From Dehalogenimonas sp. WBC-2 (lineage in GTDB: Bacteria; Chloroflexota; Dehalococcoidia; Dehalococcoidales; Dehalococcoidaceae), in contig CP011392.1 of assembly GCA_001005265.1 (NCBI GenBank), positions 1,485,902 to 1,549,901 on the forward strand: a DNA stretch of 64,000 nt. The letters run 5' to 3'. Of this stretch, positions 17,988-26,835 are shown piece after piece (the stretch's first letter is position 1; each line of letters opens with the position of its first letter). Under the pieces are notes generated by a model. It was not told where the DNA came from. It ran no database searches and saw only the letters and a list, made by a program, of their open reading frames with translations. The translations under genes and the position numbers were made by a program.

Positions 17988-19914
17988 AAAGAAAATCAGG
18001 GTTGCCCTGGCGGGTAATCCTAATTCAGGAAAAACAACTCTGTTCAATAGGCTTACCGGCTCAAAACAGCATGTGGGCAACTGGCCAGGGGTGACCGTTG
18101 AAAAGAAAGAAGGGAGATTGAAATATTCCGGATATGAACTGGAGATTGTTGACTTGCCTGGGGTATATAGTCTAACCGCACATTCTCTTGATGAAATTGT
18201 GACCAGGAACTACATTATTGATGAAAAACCCGATGTAGTTGTCAATATTATTGACGCATCCAACCTGGAAAGGAATCTATACTTAACCGTCCAGTTAATG
18301 GAGATGGAAATACCGTTTATTATAGCCCTTAACATGATGGATGAAGTTGAGTCAAGAAAATACAAGATTGATGTGGAGGGGTTATCACGAGAAATGAACA
18401 CTCCGGTAGTAGCGATGATCGCTACTAAAGGCCAGGGTATTGATGAACTGCTAAAAGAGGTACTGGAAACATCATCCAACAAAGAGCGGTCTTATGGCGT
18501 CAGAATCAACTATGGGCGGGAAATCGAAACGCAGGTTGACCGTTTAGAAGCAGTCATCCAGGAAAATGGGCATACTAGTTATTCACCAAGATGGCTGGCA
18601 CTCAAGTTGATAGAAGGGGATCCTGAGGTAATAAAACAATTTGAGGGTATCAAATATGGTTAACAACGAGATTTTAGATGCAAGAGACTCAGGTCTTAAA
18701 CACTTAAAAACCGTCTATGGTGATGATGCCGAGATTTTGATCGCTGATGCCCGGTACGGTTTTATCAGTGGGTTGCTTAAAGATACGTTTAAAAAGCCCC
18801 CGGCTGAAAGAACAAATATTTCTGAGAAGATAGATAGAATAGCCCTCAATCGCTGGCTGGGTATACCCATATTTCTGGGATTAATGTATCTGGTTTTTCA
18901 ATTTGTCTTCACTTTTTCTGTTCCATTTATGGACTGGATAGACGCCTTCTTTGGCTGGCTGGGCGGACATGCTGCAACAATAGGTCCTGATTGGGCAGGG
19001 TCTTTGCTGGCTGATGGTATCATCGGTGGTGTCGGCTCGGTTTTAGTTTTTATGCCGCCGATTTTCCTTTTGTTTATCGCCATTGCAATCCTTGAAGATT
19101 CAGGGTATATGGCACGGGCAGCTTTCGTGATGGACCGTTTTATGCATAAGATTGGCCTTCACGGCCGGTCTTTTATTCCCTTAATCATAGGTTTTGGTTG
19201 TAATATCCCCGGGATCATGGCCTGCCGGACTATTGATAATCCCAAAGATCGCTTAACCACCATGCTCATCAGCCCGTTCATGCTGTGCGGCGCCAGGTTA
19301 CCCATCTTTGTTCTTCTGGTTGGAGCCTTTTTTTCAGCTAACCAGGGGCTAGTGCTGTTTTCCATGTACCTGTTAGGGATTATTGTCGCGCTGCTGGCGG
19401 CATTTGTCTTACGGAAGACAATATTGAAAGGAGAGAGCGGGCATTTCGTGATGGAACTTCCCCCTTATCGCCTCCCAACTTTCTTTGGTGTAATCACCCA
19501 CATGTGGGAAAGAGGCCGTTCCTTCCTGGTCAAAGCTGGTACCATAATATTCGGTGTGGTAGTAGTTGTCTGGTTTTTAAGCAGCATGCCATGGGGAGTG
19601 GAATATGCCAGCGCTGAAAGCTGGATAGGGCAAATAGGTAGTTTCATTGCTCCGGTTTTTAGCCTTGCCGGATTTGACCAGTGGCAAGCTGGGGTAAGCG
19701 TTCTATTCGGTTTTCTTGCCAAAGATGGACACCGTTGATAGCTCTGGCTTTTATGGTCTTTTGCCTGCTATATATGCCCTGTATTGCCGCTCTTGGTGCA
19801 ATTCGGGCTGAGACTGGATCGTGGAAATGGACCGGGTTCGTTGCCGTTTATACAACCGTCATCGCCTGGATACTGGCAGTACTGGTATTCCAAATCGGTA
19901 GTTTAATCGTATAG
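17980..19914 (+). pseudogene. feoB: Ferrous iron transporter FeoB, disrupted
   Basis: The N-terminal G domain is intact (GNPNSGKTT, DLPGVYSL, NMMD) in the frame ending at 18663. The helical and membrane parts continue in a different frame (about 18660-19738) with the Gate motif regions [14 protein letters not shown] and [11 protein letters not shown]. The last segment ([32 protein letters not shown], to 19914) is in the original frame. Between FGFLAK and TPLIAL the usual 40-50 residues are missing, so there is a small internal deletion as well as a frameshift near 18640-18665. As written it cannot make full-length FeoB; the second locus at 58565 has an intact copy. Confidence 0.85.
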
Positions 19915-19920
19915 TGACTG

Positions 19921-19952
19921 AGAGGAGGGGAGCTAAGTAACTCCCCTCCTCT
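19921..19952 (+). terminator. Strong hairpin between feoB and the feoC-like gene
   Basis: AGAGGAGGGGAG pairs with CTCCCCTCCTCT around eight bases, giving a 12-bp GC-rich stem. There is no T-run after it, and the ribosome-binding site of the next gene follows directly. It could therefore act as an mRNA-stability or attenuation element rather than a true terminator. Confidence 0.55.
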
Positions 19953-19960
19953 GGGAGGTT

Positions 19961-20209
19961 ATGATGTTGGTACAGATACTAAGAGAATTCCGCGAAGCTA
20001 AAGATACCATTAGCCTGGATAGCCTGAGCAGAAGACTCAAGATTGAGCGAAGCGTGCTTAATGGCATGTTGCAAACGCTCGTCGCCCAGGGAAAACTGAG
20101 TGAAGTTTGTAATCCCGAACCGGGAGGGTGTGGCTGCACCTCTTCCTGCAGCGGGTGTGGTCACAAAGATGTTAACCAATCGCTGACAAAAACGTACAAA
20201 CTGAACTGA
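19961..20209 (+). CDS. FeoC-like winged-helix protein with cysteine cluster
   Basis: An 82-residue protein. The first 50 residues form a winged helix (SLDSLSRRLKIERSVLNGMLQTLVAQGKL). They are followed by CGCTSSCSGCGHK, a cysteine cluster like the one FeoC proteins use to bind an Fe-S centre. FeoC is the small cytoplasmic third component of many Feo systems. The start has GGGAGG seven bases before ATG. Position downstream of feoB supports the call. Confidence 0.85.
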   Translation: MMLVQILREFREAKDTISLDSLSRRLKIERSVLNGMLQTLVAQGKLSEVCNPEPGGCGCTSSCSGCGHKDVNQSLTKTYKLN

Positions 20210-20283
20210 AACCGTAAAGCCACACAAAGCAACTCCATGATACTGCTCAGTATGTGCAGAACACTGGAATCCATTCTGAAAAC

Positions 20284-20356
20284 TGGAGCTGAGGGGATTC
20301 GAACCCCTGACCCTTGCGATGCGAACGCAATGCTCTCCCAACTGAGCTACAGCCCC
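20284..20356 (-). tRNA. tRNA-Ala (anticodon CGC)
   Basis: On the minus strand acceptor GGGGCTG pairs with CAGCTCC. The anticodon stem TTGCG/CGCAA encloses TTCGCAT, and the T-arm has GGTTCGAATCC. No CCA is encoded. A TATAAT (plus-strand 20369-20374) lies a suitable distance upstream. Confidence 0.95.
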
Positions 20357-20470
20357 ACGTAGAGCACGATTATATCATAACCCTGTTGAGGAAATTAAGC
20401 GGTGAGATGAGGTCAAGCAACCGGCGACCCCCAAATCAGGGCCGCCGGTAATTTTAACTGGTTAGCGGGA

Positions 20471-20737
20471 TTATTTTACCTTGGGTTCTTCGCCGGGGTG
20501 AAGGGTCTTCCATTTCTCCAGAAGAGCCTCGTGGGTTTCAGGATATGCCTCATCCGGGACGCAACAGTCTACTGGGCAGATATCAACACACTGCTTGGTG
20601 GAGAATGAGCCGACACATTCGGTGCACTTGGCCGGGTCGATGATGTAGATAACCTCGCCTTCAGTGATGGCAGCGTTGGGGCATTCCGGTTCACAGGCGC
20701 CACAGCTTATGCACTCATCGGTAATTTTCAAAGCCAT
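20471..20737 (-). CDS. 2[4Fe-4S] ferredoxin (YfhL/Alvin type)
   Basis: An 88-residue ferredoxin. The first cluster motif is CISCGACEPECP. The second is CTECVGSFSTKQCVDICP, with the eight-residue insertion between its second and third cysteine that marks the Alvin/YfhL type. These carry two low-potential 4Fe-4S clusters and shuttle electrons in anaerobic metabolism. The gene is monocistronic on the minus strand, with its promoter presumably in the AT-rich stretch right of 20740. Confidence 0.93.
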   Translation of the reverse strand: MALKITDECISCGACEPECPNAAITEGEVIYIIDPAKCTECVGSFSTKQCVDICPVDCCVPDEAYPETHEALLEKWKTLHPGEEPKVK

Positions 20738-20927
20738 TTCGGTATTTTTAACCTCTCGCCAATTTGGTATTTTCCTATTATAACGAAATTTTTACCTTCG
20801 GTAAATAGCGGCCATTTCCACAGCAGGAACCGAGATTGCTTCGGCATAGCCTCGCAATGACGCTTTGAAGAGGAGGACTCTTCGACAGGCTCCCCGAGTA
20901 CTAACTCGGAGCAGACAGGGGGAACGT

Positions 20928-21404
20928 TTATTGTACCTTCCTGCGGACGGCATCGGCGACGAAGGGCGGGACGAGGCCGTCTATGTTGCCGCCGAGACGG
21001 GCGACTTCTTTTAAGATACTGGAGGACAGGAACTGGTAGTCCGGGGAGGCCAGGAGGCAGACGAGCTCAATCTCCGGAGCCAGGCGGCGGTTGATCATGG
21101 CCATGTCGAACTCAAGCTCAAAGTCATTATTAACGCGAAGACCGCGGACGACGGTAGCCACACCCTCACGTTTGGCGAACTCCACCATCAGGCCGGAGAA
21201 AGGTTTGACCTCAACATTGGGCAGGTCAGCGACGGCCTGGCGGGCGAGGTCTACCCGCTCAGCGGTGGTGAACATCAGCTTCTTGTCCGGGGTGTCATAA
21301 ACGCCGACGATAAGTTTATCAAAAATTTTGGCCGAACGGCTGATGATATCCAGATGACCGGCGGTGACGGGGTCAAAGGAACCGGGATATAGAGCGATTT
21401 TCAT
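20928..21404 (-). CDS. coaD: Phosphopantetheine adenylyltransferase
   Basis: A 158-residue enzyme of coenzyme A synthesis that converts 4'-phosphopantetheine and ATP to dephospho-CoA. The nucleotidyltransferase motif GSFDPVTAGHLDII is at residues 8-21, and VVRGLRVNNDFELE and LSSSILKEVA are also conserved. The start overlaps the rsmD stop by four bases (ATGA), so the two are translationally coupled. The rsmD-coaD order is common in bacteria. Confidence 0.97.
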   Translation of the reverse strand: MKIALYPGSFDPVTAGHLDIISRSAKIFDKLIVGVYDTPDKKLMFTTAERVDLARQAVADLPNVEVKPFSGLMVEFAKREGVATVVRGLRVNNDFELEFDMAMINRRLAPEIELVCLLASPDYQFLSSSILKEVARLGGNIDGLVPPFVADAVRRKVQ

Positions 21405-21958
21405 GTGCTTGCGGCCTCCTTATGATAAATGCTGATGACGGAATCTCCGTGGCGGCGTTCCTTGTACATTTTAAGGTCGGCGTAAAGTTCATCCAGGGTG
21501 ACGCGCGGCGAGTGAGTGATGACCAGCCAGGTATGGTCACGGACGAGGGGTGTTCGGGCAAGCTTATCCAAAAACTTACCGATGTCCTCACGGCGGTAAG
21601 GCGGATCCATGAGGATGATGTCATAGGCGCGGTCAAGGAAGGCGATGGCGCGCTCCACCGGGACGCAATGGACATGGGCGCGATCTTCCAGGCCGCAATT
21701 TTTTAAATTTTTTTCAATTACATCACAGCAGACACGCTCCTGCTCCACGAAATCCACGTGCCCGGCGCCCTGAGACAGGGCCTCTATGCCGAGCGAACCG
21801 GAACCGGAGAAGAGATCCAGCACCTGATCCCAGTTGTCGGTGAGGTTGGCAAGCATGGAGAAGATAGCGCCGCGGACCAGCTCAGTAGCCGGACGGGTGG
21901 CGCGGCGATCAGGCACCTTGATGGGGCGGCCCTTGCACTCTCCGGCGATGACTCTCAT
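21401..21958 (-). CDS. rsmD: 16S rRNA (guanine966-N2)-methyltransferase
   Basis: A 185-residue SAM-dependent methyltransferase. It starts MRVIAGECKGRPI, has the SAM-binding DLFSGSGSLGIEALS and the catalytic DPPY, and ends shortly after. RsmD methylates G966 of 16S rRNA during 30S assembly. The frame is open 45 codons further upstream, but homologous sequence begins at MRVIAG, so 21958 is preferred. It overlaps coaD. Confidence 0.94.
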   Translation of the reverse strand: MRVIAGECKGRPIKVPDRRATRPATELVRGAIFSMLANLTDNWDQVLDLFSGSGSLGIEALSQGAGHVDFVEQERVCCDVIEKNLKNCGLEDRAHVHCVPVERAIAFLDRAYDIILMDPPYRREDIGKFLDKLARTPLVRDHTWLVITHSPRVTLDELYADLKMYKERRHGDSVISIYHKEAAST

Positions 21959-22242
21959 GTAACCCATGTCCCAATTGTGCATTATGGCTTTGCCGCCGTC
22001 AATGGCGGCGCGATTTTCAGGCATCGGTAAGCGCCTGGTGGGAGGTAATTTGGGATTTCTTACGTTTAGGGAATTGATTTGACACAAATACACGTTTTTT
22101 TTGACCTAGAGTTTTGATTCAAAGCAACAATTCAGCTTTTGCAGTTATAAGGCACAATTTCGATTGGCATTTTAAGTAAGATTGCACCCTCGCCTGACAC
22201 TCGGGTATAAACCACATCGCTTCGCTCCTCGCAATGACAAAG

Positions 22243-22376
22243 GGGTTGTTTGTGGGAAATAAATAATTCATATACTCTTTTTAGTTACCGAATATACAGA
22301 GAACGTATGTTAGCGCAAGGCGGTGGAGGTGTCAATGGGGTTTTGGAACTATTTGAGGATTTATTTCATATAATGT
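22243..22376 (+). repeat. Dispersed intergenic repeat, copy C
   Basis: It shares with 7378-7513 the ordered blocks GGTTGTTTG, TACTCTTTTTA, ACAGAGAAC, TGTCAAT.GG, GGAACTATTTGAGG and TTTATTT. It lies in the 630-base gap between rsmD and rdhA-1. The gap also has a GCTTCGCTCCTCGCAATGAC element (22217-22236), a type of short repeat that recurs in degenerate form near 20836 and 54205. Confidence 0.65.
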
Positions 22377-22385
22377 GTTTCTCCG

Positions 22386-22416
22386 ATACAGCCCCCCTCA
22401 TTGAGGGGGGCTGTAT
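22386..22416. terminator. Very GC-rich perfect hairpin
   Basis: ATACAGCCCCCCTC pairs with GAGGGGGGCTGTAT around three bases. It is symmetric enough to act on either strand. It lies in the gap downstream of rdhA-1 and just beyond dispersed repeat C. Confidence 0.7.
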
Positions 22417-22500
22417 TTGTTGTAGGGATTGGTAGGATGTTCTGGATACCGAAAACGTCTTTGTTTGACGCTTCAGTTTGTAAGCGCAGGGATTAAGCTG

Positions 22501-22540
22501 TAACTGGCACCAAAGATATACACCTTTGAATAGCCAGTTA
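22501..22540 (-). terminator. Hairpin downstream of rdhA-1
   Basis: TAACTGGC pairs with GCCAGTTA, and an inner CAAAG/CTTTG stem adds five pairs. It lies about 50 bases past the rdhA-1 stop on the minus strand. There is no T-run, so its role as terminator is uncertain. Confidence 0.45.
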
Positions 22541-22592
22541 ACTAATGCAGCCCTCATCTTGCTTATCTACTTTGCCTGTCTTGATACTTGCG

Positions 22593-24041
22593 TCAACGTG
22601 TCTTCATGCCTATCATGCTGTTCACACCGAACTGAGGGATTTCTTTAATCCAAAAATCCTCTGCCTCTTCATTAAAGTTCCCGATCAAAGGGTTACGGGT
22701 AGGACCGAACTCAGTGCCATAACCAAACCGGTCATCCATACCCTTAAAGAAGGAATTGAACATACCTGTAGACGAGATTGCGCCTTTAACGACTCCATGA
22801 ATACCGGCATAGTCTTTTTTTGTGTAAACACAGGCAGTCATGCAAAGTCCGCAATCACGAGTCATCATATCCCGGGTACTTTGGCATTTTATTGCCTGTA
22901 CATACCAAACTTTCTTTCCTGGATTGTTCCATCCGCCAGGTATTTCCCATGATGGCTCTCGGTCCTTGGGTATGGCTTCAGATGGACAGTGGTCCGCACA
23001 CTTGGCACAATCATGACAGAAACGCCAGATCCCGGCGTCGATGGGTTTTGTTGGCGTTAAAGGAAGATCGGTTATAAATCTGACCGCCCGAACCATGAGG
23101 CCATAGAGAGGGGTAAGCACCTGAGTATTACGGCACAATTCTCCTAGGCCTGATAAAGTCCCGAAAGCCGGAGCCGGCCCGATAGCATTGCGTTCATGTC
23201 CGGCCAGACCCTGATATCCAAGGGTACGTAAAAATTCTTGAGTACTCGCTAAAATCCCTGAATTAAGCCTTACTGTATTATCTGACGCAGCTCGCTGTAT
23301 CCAAGAAGGTGTGGTTGAATATCCATCAATAGATGATTGTCCTAAAACGGTTACCACAAACAAATTCTTATTTGTAGGTATAACCCACTTATCGTCAGTT
23401 TCGTAGCTTTGGTCAACATTCTCAAACTCATAGGTTTTGTATGGTGCCACACGCGGGTGTGTATAAACCAACTTCTTGATATTCTCGTCAAGTTCAAGAA
23501 TCCCAATATCCGCTGCACCGAAAAACCGCAAAGCAGAGCGTAGCATTAGGGTGTTCTCTTCAGCGGTGCCCTCCCATCTTGGAACTCCCAATTTCTCCGG
23601 AGTTGGGGCTTTCAACGGTCCTAACCAGTTATAGTTGGTTACTCCCGGTGCGCCTTCACCGCCCATAGCTCCTTTGTATAGAGCATGGTCTCTTAGTGTG
23701 TAGCCAGGTCTGTGCTCAGTCAACCAATCCAACTGGTTTTGGGCAGCAGTTTTTTGCACTTGTGCCCACTCTTCAGTACTAACCCATTGAGGCGGCCCCA
23801 TCGGACTGTTCATAACCTTGCGGGCATCAAATCGTTTTATAAGATCCCAATCATATTCTACCGTAGCTTGGTCGGTTTGCTTCACCCACCATGGTTTTTC
23901 CGCGCTTGCCCCTGAAGACATAATGCCATCAAGGTCTCCAAAAGATGGTGATAATACAGCCGCACTACCCAACCCCGCACCAGTCAACCCAAGCCCTTTC
24001 ATGAAATCTCTTCTACTTACCGTCGAATGAAAACTAGACAT
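22593..24041 (-). CDS. rdhA: Reductive dehalogenase catalytic subunit (rdhA-1), orphan
   Basis: A 482-residue RdhA. A twin-arginine leader (SRRDFMKGLGLTGAG, residues 9-23) directs folded export. The C-terminal part has the first 4Fe-4S motif CHDCAKCADHCP (about 341-352). A second set reads C-x10-CGLC-x3-C, looser than the canonical form. RdhA uses a corrinoid and two Fe-S clusters to remove halogen from organohalides as terminal electron acceptors. The start has AAGGAG close upstream. No rdhB is adjacent; instead a DUF2795 gene and a cysteine-rich gene lie upstream on the same strand. The substrate is unknown. Confidence 0.95.
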   Translation of the reverse strand: MSSFHSTVSRRDFMKGLGLTGAGLGSAAVLSPSFGDLDGIMSSGASAEKPWWVKQTDQATVEYDWDLIKRFDARKVMNSPMGPPQWVSTEEWAQVQKTAAQNQLDWLTEHRPGYTLRDHALYKGAMGGEGAPGVTNYNWLGPLKAPTPEKLGVPRWEGTAEENTLMLRSALRFFGAADIGILELDENIKKLVYTHPRVAPYKTYEFENVDQSYETDDKWVIPTNKNLFVVTVLGQSSIDGYSTTPSWIQRAASDNTVRLNSGILASTQEFLRTLGYQGLAGHERNAIGPAPAFGTLSGLGELCRNTQVLTPLYGLMVRAVRFITDLPLTPTKPIDAGIWRFCHDCAKCADHCPSEAIPKDREPSWEIPGGWNNPGKKVWYVQAIKCQSTRDMMTRDCGLCMTACVYTKKDYAGIHGVVKGAISSTGMFNSFFKGMDDRFGYGTEFGPTRNPLIGNFNEEAEDFWIKEIPQFGVNSMIGMKTR

Positions 24042-24156
24042 TTTCGTTCTCCTTTTTTCTCTCTTATTTCTCTATTTCTGGTCTCTCCCGAATGCCATTT
24101 ATCAAGGTTGCCTCCAAAATGCTCATTTCAAATCTGCGTTAGATTAGTAGGAACGA

Positions 24157-24396
24157 TCATGCCATAGAGGCAATGTCGTTGAAATGAGTGTATCGGCCTT
24201 CCGGCATTATACGCAGGAAAGCCATCACATCAGATGAAGCGCCGTTCATCTTCCCCTGGTGTATCAAATCATGCTTAGTCGCCGGATAACTGACGCCCTG
24301 AAGACTGGTCTCGGCATCAGCCACACTCATGTCAAGGTAACTGTGAAACACGGGGTGGGTTCCATGCTTTGCGGGGGCTACTCTTTCAATTTTCAT
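24157..24396 (-). CDS. DUF2795-like small protein
   Basis: A 79-residue protein whose C-terminal half reads YPATKHDLIHQGKMNGASSDVMAFLRIMPEGRYTHFNDI. This resembles DUF2795 proteins, small helical proteins of unknown function with a conserved L..LP...Y pattern. It starts after AAGGAGGGAG. It lies between the cysteine-rich gene and rdhA-1 on the same strand with short gaps, so it may belong to the rdhA-1 transcript. No role in dehalogenation is established. Confidence 0.65.
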   Translation of the reverse strand: MKIERVAPAKHGTHPVFHSYLDMSVADAETSLQGVSYPATKHDLIHQGKMNGASSDVMAFLRIMPEGRYTHFNDIASMA

Positions 24397-24427
24397 ATTT
24401 TTATCTCCCTCCTTATCATAGATATAA

Positions 24428-24796
24428 TCAATGGATCCATGAGGTTGCTAGATTTGGTGGATGCAGGGCTTTGATCTCCTCCTGGATCATTTGCAACTCA
24501 GACCAGTTTTTTTCAATATCCTCTGGTTTATTTATGCCAAGAACTTTTATTTTTTCTAGAATCATGCTGGCCACTTCTGTCTGATGAACCCAGGTACAAT
24601 CCGTGCAACTCCATTTACCTTCACTCCATCTGCCTCCCATTGACACATCACCGCAAGGGAAAAAAGGGCAAGCACAGAATGTGCAATCTTCTATCCTATC
24701 AGGATGGCAAGGGTAATATGTACAACTTTTGTCAACCACCCACAACTTGTCCTTCCCTAATATCTTTTCAAAATATCTCTTAGCGAACAGGTGCAT
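24428..24796 (-). CDS. Cysteine-rich small-domain protein (corrinoid-associated type)
   Basis: A 122-residue protein with cysteines arranged as SCTYYPCHP, CTFCACPFFPCGD and CTDCTWVH within the first 70 residues, then a helical tail. This pattern resembles the cysteine-rich small domain found alone or fused to corrinoid-biosynthesis proteins. Metal or Fe-S binding is likely but unproven. The start follows AAAAGGAGG. It stands between a truncated rdhA relic and a DUF2795 gene upstream of rdhA-1, so a link to corrinoid supply for RdhA is a reasonable guess. Confidence 0.6.
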   Translation of the reverse strand: MHLFAKRYFEKILGKDKLWVVDKSCTYYPCHPDRIEDCTFCACPFFPCGDVSMGGRWSEGKWSCTDCTWVHQTEVASMILEKIKVLGINKPEDIEKNWSELQMIQEEIKALHPPNLATSWIH

Positions 24797-24843
24797 TGTG
24801 CCTCCTTTTTTTAACCTTCATCGAATTGAAATAATCAGTATCA

Positions 24844-24991
24844 TGTGTACCATGGCCTCTTCCATTCGGTTGAAGATGAAGAATCTAAATCATCCAGATC
24901 ATGAAAGTTCAGAGCCAATAATGAAGCGGAAGCCAAACCGATACCCCTCATAAATTCCCGTCTGTTTATTGTTGAATGATATTTAGAACAT
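24844..24991 (-). pseudogene. Truncated rdhA relic: ribosome-binding site and twin-arginine leader only
   Basis: Reading leftwards from an ATG at 24991 with AGAGGA upstream, one extra T follows the start codon. The frame then encodes SKYHSTINRREFMRGIGLAS, continues with FHDLDDLDSSSS, and ends KRPWYT before TGA. This matches the first 48 residues of RdhA proteins in this window. The remaining 400-plus residues are gone, and a new ribosome-binding site and the cysteine-rich gene follow immediately. The relic lies directly downstream of nrdJ. It marks a recombination or deletion scar inside the rdh region. Confidence 0.85.
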
Positions 24992-25010
24992 GTAGTTTGT
25001 CCTCTTACTT

Positions 25011-26792
25011 CTATGCTTGCACCTGGAACAAATTCCTGACCAGTTGCAGCCCGGTGTCACTGGTGCACAACGGCTGCAGTTCCCGGCTGTTATCCCGGTA
25101 TACCGTGATACCCTTAAGTCCCTGCTCAAAGGCCATGGTGAATACCTTGGCTATATCTTCTTTGGTGGCGCTCTTTGGGAAGTTCACCGTCTTGGATACA
25201 GCATTGTCGGTATGCCTCTGGAAGGCAGCCTGCAGCCTGACGTGCCAGTCCGGCGATACCCGATGGGCGGTAACAAATACCTTCCTGACATCCTCCGGTA
25301 TCTCGCTCCGGCGGTAGAGGTGATTGGTCAACACCAGCTGCTCTATAAGCTCCCGGGTAAAGAAGCCTCTCTCTCTGGCTACTTCCTCAAAATAGGGGTT
25401 AATCTCCAGCAGGTTCTCCCCGTCCAGGATGTTTCTGACAAACACGCTGGCAAATATCGGCTCTATACCACTGGATACCCCGGCGATGATCGATAGTGTC
25501 CCGGTGGGGGCGATAGTGGTGCAGCAGGCATTACGCATGGTCACGCTCTTGGCCTCATGACTGCTGCCCTTGTAAGCCGGGAATACCCCTCTCTCTTCAG
25601 CCAGTTGGTGAGACGCCTCATGGGCCAAACCTGTGATAAACTCCATTACCTCTTCAGCCACCGTAATAGCCTTGGTCGAGTTATAGGGGATACCAAGTCT
25701 GATGAGCATGTCGGCAAAGCCCATGATACCCAGGCCGATCTTTCTGGTGCGCTTGGTCGCCTGTGCGATCGCCAATATTGGGAAACGGTTGATGTCGATG
25801 ACGTTATCTAAAAACCTGACTGCAATGGGCACTATCCTGGCTATCTTGTCAAAATCTATCTCCAGACCATCATCTGTCGCCTTAAGCATCCTTACCAGAT
25901 TGATGGAGCCAAGATTGCAGGATTCATAATCCAACAGCGCCTGCTCACCGCAGCCGGTGATCGTCTCCAGTCGACCAAGGTATGGCGTCGGGTTATCCCG
26001 GTTGATACGGTCGGTGAACACCAGCCCCGGGTCTCCGGTGCGCCAAGCCTGATCCACTATCTGCTCAAACACTTCCCTGGCGCTCAGGTATCCGGCCACT
26101 CTGCCGGTATAAGGGTCAATCAGCGGATAGTCTTTACCCTCTTTGACCCTGGTCATAAAATCATCGGTAACCGACACGGAGTTGTAGAAGTTGGTTAAAG
26201 TCAGTGGGTTATTCTTGGCCTTGATGAAATCCAGTATGTCAGGGTGATCTACCGACAACACCACCGAGTTGCAGCCTCGCCTGACCCCTCCCTGTCTGAT
26301 ATAGTCAGCCGCCCCGGCAAAGACATGTACCAGTGCCACCGGTCCGCCGGCCGCATCCAGATGTTCCCCTACTGCGCTGCCCTTGGGCCTGATGTGGGAC
26401 ACATTAAAACCGATGCCGCCGCCGCTCTTATGGATCAGCGCGGTGTACTTTACCGCGTCAAAGGTCTCTTCCACTGAATCAGGCACCGGCAGTACAAAAC
26501 AAGATGACAACTGCCCGGCCTCAGTCCCGGCATTTAAAAGCGTCGGTGAGTTGGGCAAAAACTCAAGTGCCGCCATCACCTTATAAAACTCATCCGCCAC
26601 CATCTCAGTATCGGCACCAGTGTTATAAAGTGATTCGGCTGAGGCAACGGCTTCAGCCACCCTTCGGAACATCCCTTCCGGCATCTCAATGATCTCGCCC
26701 TTACGGTTACGCCGCAGGTAACGCTTCTCCAATACCCTCTTACTGTTAGGGCTCAGACTTAAACGGGCTTCTTTTACTATCTCCAGGACCAT
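25011..26792 (-). CDS. nrdJ: Class II (adenosylcobalamin-dependent) ribonucleotide reductase
   Basis: A 593-residue enzyme reducing ribonucleotides to deoxyribonucleotides with a B12-derived radical. It shows LPNSPTLLNAGTEAGQLSSCFVLPV, HKSGGGIGFNVSHIRPKG, GCGEQALLDYESCNLGSINL with the thiyl-radical cysteine, and TIAPTGTLSIIAGVSSGIEP. There is no ATP-cone. The C-terminus ends soon after ITVYRDNSR with one cysteine (PLCTSD), so the usual terminal CxxC redox pair is not seen and the tail may be shortened. It is preceded by a large structured leader and followed by an rdhA relic, both on the same strand. Confidence 0.93.
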   Translation of the reverse strand: MVLEIVKEARLSLSPNSKRVLEKRYLRRNRKGEIIEMPEGMFRRVAEAVASAESLYNTGADTEMVADEFYKVMAALEFLPNSPTLLNAGTEAGQLSSCFVLPVPDSVEETFDAVKYTALIHKSGGGIGFNVSHIRPKGSAVGEHLDAAGGPVALVHVFAGAADYIRQGGVRRGCNSVVLSVDHPDILDFIKAKNNPLTLTNFYNSVSVTDDFMTRVKEGKDYPLIDPYTGRVAGYLSAREVFEQIVDQAWRTGDPGLVFTDRINRDNPTPYLGRLETITGCGEQALLDYESCNLGSINLVRMLKATDDGLEIDFDKIARIVPIAVRFLDNVIDINRFPILAIAQATKRTRKIGLGIMGFADMLIRLGIPYNSTKAITVAEEVMEFITGLAHEASHQLAEERGVFPAYKGSSHEAKSVTMRNACCTTIAPTGTLSIIAGVSSGIEPIFASVFVRNILDGENLLEINPYFEEVARERGFFTRELIEQLVLTNHLYRRSEIPEDVRKVFVTAHRVSPDWHVRLQAAFQRHTDNAVSKTVNFPKSATKEDIAKVFTMAFEQGLKGITVYRDNSRELQPLCTSDTGLQLVRNLFQVQA

Positions 26793-26835
26793 TGTCGCTC
26801 CTTAATGCGTCTGTCCTTTAAACTCAAAGTCAAAA

